From: an uncultured Lachnospiraceae bacterium
GTDB taxonomy: Bacteria > Bacillota > Clostridia > Lachnospirales > Lachnospiraceae
DNA: 35,147 bases
NCBI GenBank assembly: GCA_934292725.1
Contig: CAKQXY010000039.1
Location: 1-35,147, forward strand
Reading direction: 5' to 3'
Positions 32,425 to 35,147 of this stretch are shown here, piece after piece. The stretch's first letter is position 1, and every line of letters starts with the position of its first letter. Below the pieces are notes generated by a model. The model ran no database searches. It was not told the DNA's origin and saw nothing but the letters and a program-made list of their open reading frames with translations. A program made the translations under genes and the position numbers.

Positions 32425-32658
32425 CTAATAAATCTTTTTAATTGTTCCTGTTATACCATATTCGTTCTGAAAATTTTCCAAATCCTGTGAAGTCCTAATT
32501 AACATGACTTCCTCAAATTTTCCCGTACTCAAATTAAGAAATCCTGCCACTTGCTCTCCTGTACAAATACTGCATCGTATCACTGGTTCTTCATAATTTG
32601 AATCATATTTTTTTTCGTGTTTAGAAAATTTCCGACTTATTTTTTCTACAAATTTCAT
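32425..32658 (-). CDS. Small conserved protein with CSICTGEQVAGF motif
   Basis: This 77-residue cytoplasmic protein has a basic N-terminus (MKFVEKISRKFSKHEKK) and a conserved-looking core, VIRCSICTGEQVAGFLNLSTGKFEEVMLIRT. From memory, small Lachnospiraceae proteins with this core are sometimes labelled aspartate dehydrogenase in databases, but at 77 residues it cannot be a whole such enzyme and I do not accept that name. The two cysteines (CSIC) might bind metal. A GAGGTG box precedes the ATG. It lies 30 bases after the small membrane protein gene and probably shares its transcript. Confidence 0.7.
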   Translation of the reverse strand: MKFVEKISRKFSKHEKKYDSNYEEPVIRCSICTGEQVAGFLNLSTGKFEEVMLIRTSQDLENFQNEYGITGTIKKIY

Positions 32659-32688
32659 TCTAACACCTCATTTCTATAAATGTATCGG

Positions 32689-33201
32689 TTAGGTTCTTTT
32701 GACAAATGCGTGTTTGAAAATATCTAAAAACATAATTATAACAACAACTGCGCCAACAGGAATCGCCATGCAGCAAAGCAAAAAAGTAATAATATCATTG
32801 TCTGGCTTAATCTTATAGCTGCCCTTTGATGTGCGATAAACTTCAACTGAAACTTCATCGCCTCTGCGAATCTTGTCCTGAAATGGCAGGCTGTTTTTTA
32901 GCTCGTTCTGGCTGAAAACAAAATAAGTCCTTCCTTTGTAAGTTGTTCCGTCAACAACAAAAGAAACCTTTGTATTGTATTCTGAGCGAATTAAGATATC
33001 AGCATCATTTTTTTCATCCTTTCGGCGACATTCCTCAACGACAGCATTAACAGTTCTGATATCAGTGGAATTTTTGTACTCTTGGTTTTCAATCTTATTA
33101 GAAACGATGCCATAAACTCCGGCAACAATTAAGCTAATACCTATCAGAAGACCAAGTAAAGAAATCTTGATATCACCCTTTTTTGAAGAATTTTTTTCCA
33201 T
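32689..33201 (-). CDS. Two-helix membrane protein, DUF3592-like
   Basis: The 170-residue protein has one membrane helix near residues 13-33, a ~90-residue outside domain (TVNAVVEECRRKDEKNDADIL, then VSFVVDGTTYKGRTYFVFS, RGDEVSVEVYRTSKGSYKIKPD) and a second helix near 135-160. The layout and the beta-rich middle with a TYKG turn resemble DUF3592 proteins. No function is known. GGGAGG lies 6 bases before the ATG and a good promoter is about 40 bases upstream. It is followed by the 77-residue gene. Confidence 0.7.
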   Translation of the reverse strand: MEKNSSKKGDIKISLLGLLIGISLIVAGVYGIVSNKIENQEYKNSTDIRTVNAVVEECRRKDEKNDADILIRSEYNTKVSFVVDGTTYKGRTYFVFSQNELKNSLPFQDKIRRGDEVSVEVYRTSKGSYKIKPDNDIITFLLCCMAIPVGAVVVIIMFLDIFKHAFVKRT

Positions 33202-33237
33202 AGTAATCCTCCCTTCATCACCTTCTCAATTAACTAT

Positions 33238-33266
33238 ATTGTATCATGTCAATTGTACCGCGTCAA
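33238..33266 (-). promoter_or_regulatory. Promoter of the DUF3592-like gene
   Basis: TTGACG (33261-33266), a 17-base spacer and TACAAT (33238-33243). The spacer carries ACAATTGACATGAT-like AT-rich sequence with no clear operator. Confidence 0.7.
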
Positions 33267-33307
33267 TTAGTCTGGTATGAAGGGATAGTGTAACTTTAAT
33301 TGTAGGT

Positions 33308-33480
33308 ACTGTTCACGGGGCTATGTTACGGAAGCCCTTAGGTGCAATGGTTTCGTCGACGGACCAAACTCAGCAGGCTCCTTTTATGTTATTTCTTATT
33401 ATACATTACTTTGAAAGACCTGCTTCAAGTGTCCGTCTCGTGAAATCCATTCACCTTCGGGCTTTGCCGCAAACTGTAAC
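33308..33480. repeat. Dispersed repeat, copy B (long palindromic form)
   Basis: This fills most of the 328-base stretch without genes at 33202-33529. A left arm (33325-33364, GTTACGGAAGCCC ... GACGGAC) and a right arm (33431-33480, GTCCGTC ... CTGTAAC) form a long imperfect inverted repeat; inside, GCAGG and CCTGC can pair as well. The left module (33308-33366) matches 22475-22532 closely, and the right arm contains the reverse complement of the other part of copy A. No open frame of note. It resembles a miniature inverted-repeat element or a structured RNA. Confidence 0.75.
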
Positions 33481-33529
33481 ACTTAGAGATCGACAGGCAG
33501 TTTTACTTGGTACATCACCAGATAGCCTA

Positions 33530-34945
33530 CTAGTTTAATTCAGCTTTAACCTCATTCCATATTTGCGACATTTTAACAGGATCTTTTGAATTGATAATTG
33601 CTTTTTCCATTTGATCATCTAATACTTCAAAAGAATTGTTTTCAACAAAAGATTTAAATTCCTCAATCACCTCTTTTCGATACACTGCAAGAGACCCATA
33701 GAGTGTATCGTCAATGTCTTTGTGCGGTGGAAGCTGAACACTTTCACCAGCATATCTTTCAAGCATAAGTATTAATTTTGCACTCTCCGCTTTTTCTGTA
33801 CCCTTCAATGTCTTTTCAAACATTTCTTCAAGGAATTTCATCGTATCCAGATTACCTGTAGTTTTTGGTGCAGTATGAGTTCCTTTTGGATTCATTGGAC
33901 CATCATCAAAAACATTAATAGTCAACAGTTTATCACTTGCAGTCATTTCCATATCCGCATTCCGATTTTCAAGCTTATAATATTGAACACATATTTCATC
34001 AGGATCAGCTTCTTCTTCAAGTGAATGACTTAATATTCCCGGATAATCACTCCCCATCTCTATAGGAAAATCTATGGGAAAAGCCTTATTTCGCTCAGAA
34101 TAAGTATATTTCTTTGTTATCTGATCAACTGGTACAAGAATATCACCTGTATAATGATTTACTACAACGGGATTGCTAATACATTTTGCAAGGCCAACTG
34201 GAGATAATGCCGCCCATCGGTCAGCATCCCAAACATCTGGAAAATTATCCAAATTAGGTCTGAACGATTTTGAAATAAGCATCTGAATCGGCATTGTAAT
34301 TGAGTTAAAAGATGATGCTTTATTCAATTCGTCACAAGCGTGGAAGTATACATATAAATTATAATACACATTTGCTATAGGCGAATTTGCTATTGATGCA
34401 CATGTTCCCATCTGAAGCATATTTAACATTAAGGACATGTATCCACCTGCTGATCCGCCTACGATAGCAATTCGTTCTTTATCAATACCATTCATATGTC
34501 TTATATGATATAAAGCAGCATTGTTAAATACTAAGTCATTTCCTGTCACCTCGCTGTTATATTCATTTGAGAATACAGGTGATGCGACAGCCCAGCCATG
34601 ATTCATATATTGATGAAAATCCACTGTATTTTCATCAATCTCATAGTGTGGAATATATATGAGCGGAAGATTTCCAACCACTCCTGCAGGTTTTATTACT
34701 ATAATCTGGCGTTCATCAATAGTTCCTTCATTTGTGATATATGAAATTGAATACTTTTCTTTTAATATATCCCCTTCATATTTCACAGCTTCTGTTGCCT
34801 TGCGCTGCAGCGTAAAACTATTTGCATCAATTCCTGTGAGGGAAGATAATTTTACTGCCGTGGAAATACCGAATACAACAAGAAAAATAACTACACATAA
34901 AATACTCCATGCTATTTTTCTGAAAATTTTCCCTAAGATCTTCAT
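33530..34945 (-). CDS. Membrane-anchored alpha/beta hydrolase
   Basis: The 471-residue protein starts with a membrane anchor (IAWSILCVVIFLVVFGISTAV, residues ~11-31) and continues as an outward-facing alpha/beta hydrolase. The nucleophile elbow is GGSAGGYM with Ser165; an oxyanion-type segment PLIYIPHYE lies near residue 95, a candidate acid in HYTGDILVPVD, and a candidate histidine in KGTHTAPKT. It resembles S9/BD-FAE-type esterases or peptidases; the substrate is unknown. AGGAGG lies 5 bases before the ATG. A 40-residue membrane peptide gene ends 9 bases upstream, so they are probably co-transcribed. Confidence 0.82.
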   Translation of the reverse strand: MKILGKIFRKIAWSILCVVIFLVVFGISTAVKLSSLTGIDANSFTLQRKATEAVKYEGDILKEKYSISYITNEGTIDERQIIVIKPAGVVGNLPLIYIPHYEIDENTVDFHQYMNHGWAVASPVFSNEYNSEVTGNDLVFNNAALYHIRHMNGIDKERIAIVGGSAGGYMSLMLNMLQMGTCASIANSPIANVYYNLYVYFHACDELNKASSFNSITMPIQMLISKSFRPNLDNFPDVWDADRWAALSPVGLAKCISNPVVVNHYTGDILVPVDQITKKYTYSERNKAFPIDFPIEMGSDYPGILSHSLEEEADPDEICVQYYKLENRNADMEMTASDKLLTINVFDDGPMNPKGTHTAPKTTGNLDTMKFLEEMFEKTLKGTEKAESAKLILMLERYAGESVQLPPHKDIDDTLYGSLAVYRKEVIEEFKSFVENNSFEVLDDQMEKAIINSKDPVKMSQIWNEVKAELN

Positions 34946-34954
34946 CAGTTCCTC

Positions 34955-35077
34955 CTACAGAAAGATTGCTTTCATAAGTGCTGGTGATATTAACTGCCCT
35001 AACACCCATGCAGCTGCAGCGATGATTAACAATTGAATCAAACGTTTAGTTTTGCTATTTTTTTGTTTTATTTTCAT
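34955..35077 (-). CDS. 40-residue single-helix membrane peptide
   Basis: The frame starts at the ATG at 35077 and encodes a basic N-terminus (MKIKQKNSKTKR), one hydrophobic helix (LIQLLIIAAAAWVLGQLI) and a short tail ending KAIFL. It stops 9 bases before the hydrolase ATG, whose ribosome-binding site overlaps its last codons. Its own ribosome-binding site is weak (GACGGG-like). Position and clear membrane pattern support a real gene, perhaps a partner of the membrane-anchored hydrolase; function unknown. Confidence 0.5.
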   Translation of the reverse strand: MKIKQKNSKTKRLIQLLIIAAAAWVLGQLISPALMKAIFL

Positions 35078-35096
35078 GCTTATTACCCGTCTTTCT

Positions 35097-35141
35097 GCGA
35101 AAGACACCAATGTGTCATGAAACATGTGCATTGGCTTTCGC
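35097..35141 (-). other. Hairpin upstream of the 40-residue peptide gene
   Basis: GCGAAAG plus CCAATG (interrupted by ACA) pair with CATTGG plus CTTTCGC around a 16-base loop, giving a 13-bp stem with a 3-base bulge. No U-tract follows, so it may be an untranslated-leader structure or the end of a unit beyond the window. Confidence 0.5.
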
Positions 35142-35147
35142 TATCTA

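Noticed and set aside
34827..35009. 60-codon minus-strand frame overlapping the hydrolase start
   Set aside because: It conflicts with the well-supported hydrolase start and the 40-residue peptide; no ribosome-binding site.

Overview
The window reads as chromosomal DNA of a low-GC, Gram-positive gut Clostridia, most likely a Lachnospiraceae. This is inferred from strong AGGAGG ribosome-binding sites, TTGACA/TATAAT-type promoters, many MATE exporters, a CUT1 sugar transporter without its own ATPase, and the protein families present. I see no rRNA, tRNA, CRISPR array, phage or transposase gene.

Left edge (1-3162): the start of a kinase-like gene, a DinB/DUF3795 protein and a C-terminally shortened GNAT acetyltransferase form a minus-strand unit. 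Its promoter carries a perfect palindrome over the -35 box. A doubtful 75-residue ORF and a YeiH-family membrane protein on the plus strand follow. YeiH ends exactly where the urease operon ends.

Centre (3163-17807): this is the main module. Read on the minus strand, a hybrid histidine kinase and an AraC-type response regulator are followed by a cytidylate-kinase-like gene, urtABCDE (urea ABC importer), a fused ureAB, ureC, ureE, ureF, ureG and ureD. Together they would import urea and hydrolyse it to ammonia and CO2 with a nickel enzyme assembled by UreDEFG. No nickel transporter is present. The leader upstream of the kinase-like gene holds a good promoter, then an intrinsic terminator, then repeated operator-like motifs, which suggests attenuation or two-component control. 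A 205-bp cloverleaf-like inverted-repeat element sits inside the operon between ureF and ureG.

Sugar module (17826-22301): a solute-binding protein, two CUT1 permeases and a LacI regulator. The promoter is followed by three AACGTT-centred operators exactly 12 bp apart, and two hairpins separate the binding-protein gene from the permease genes.

Right part (22443-35147): an AEC transporter; a YitT/YczE-like membrane protein; a MATE-NUDIX-MATE unit divergent from a LysR regulator; a MATE-ThrE(N)-ThrE(C) unit divergent from an Lrp regulator, probably for amino-acid export; two small unknown genes; and an alpha/beta hydrolase preceded by a 40-residue membrane peptide. Two related copies of a second dispersed repeat lie at 22443-22532 and 33308-33480. 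Gene calls rest on recognising protein families by eye; promoters, operators and repeats were read directly from the bases.
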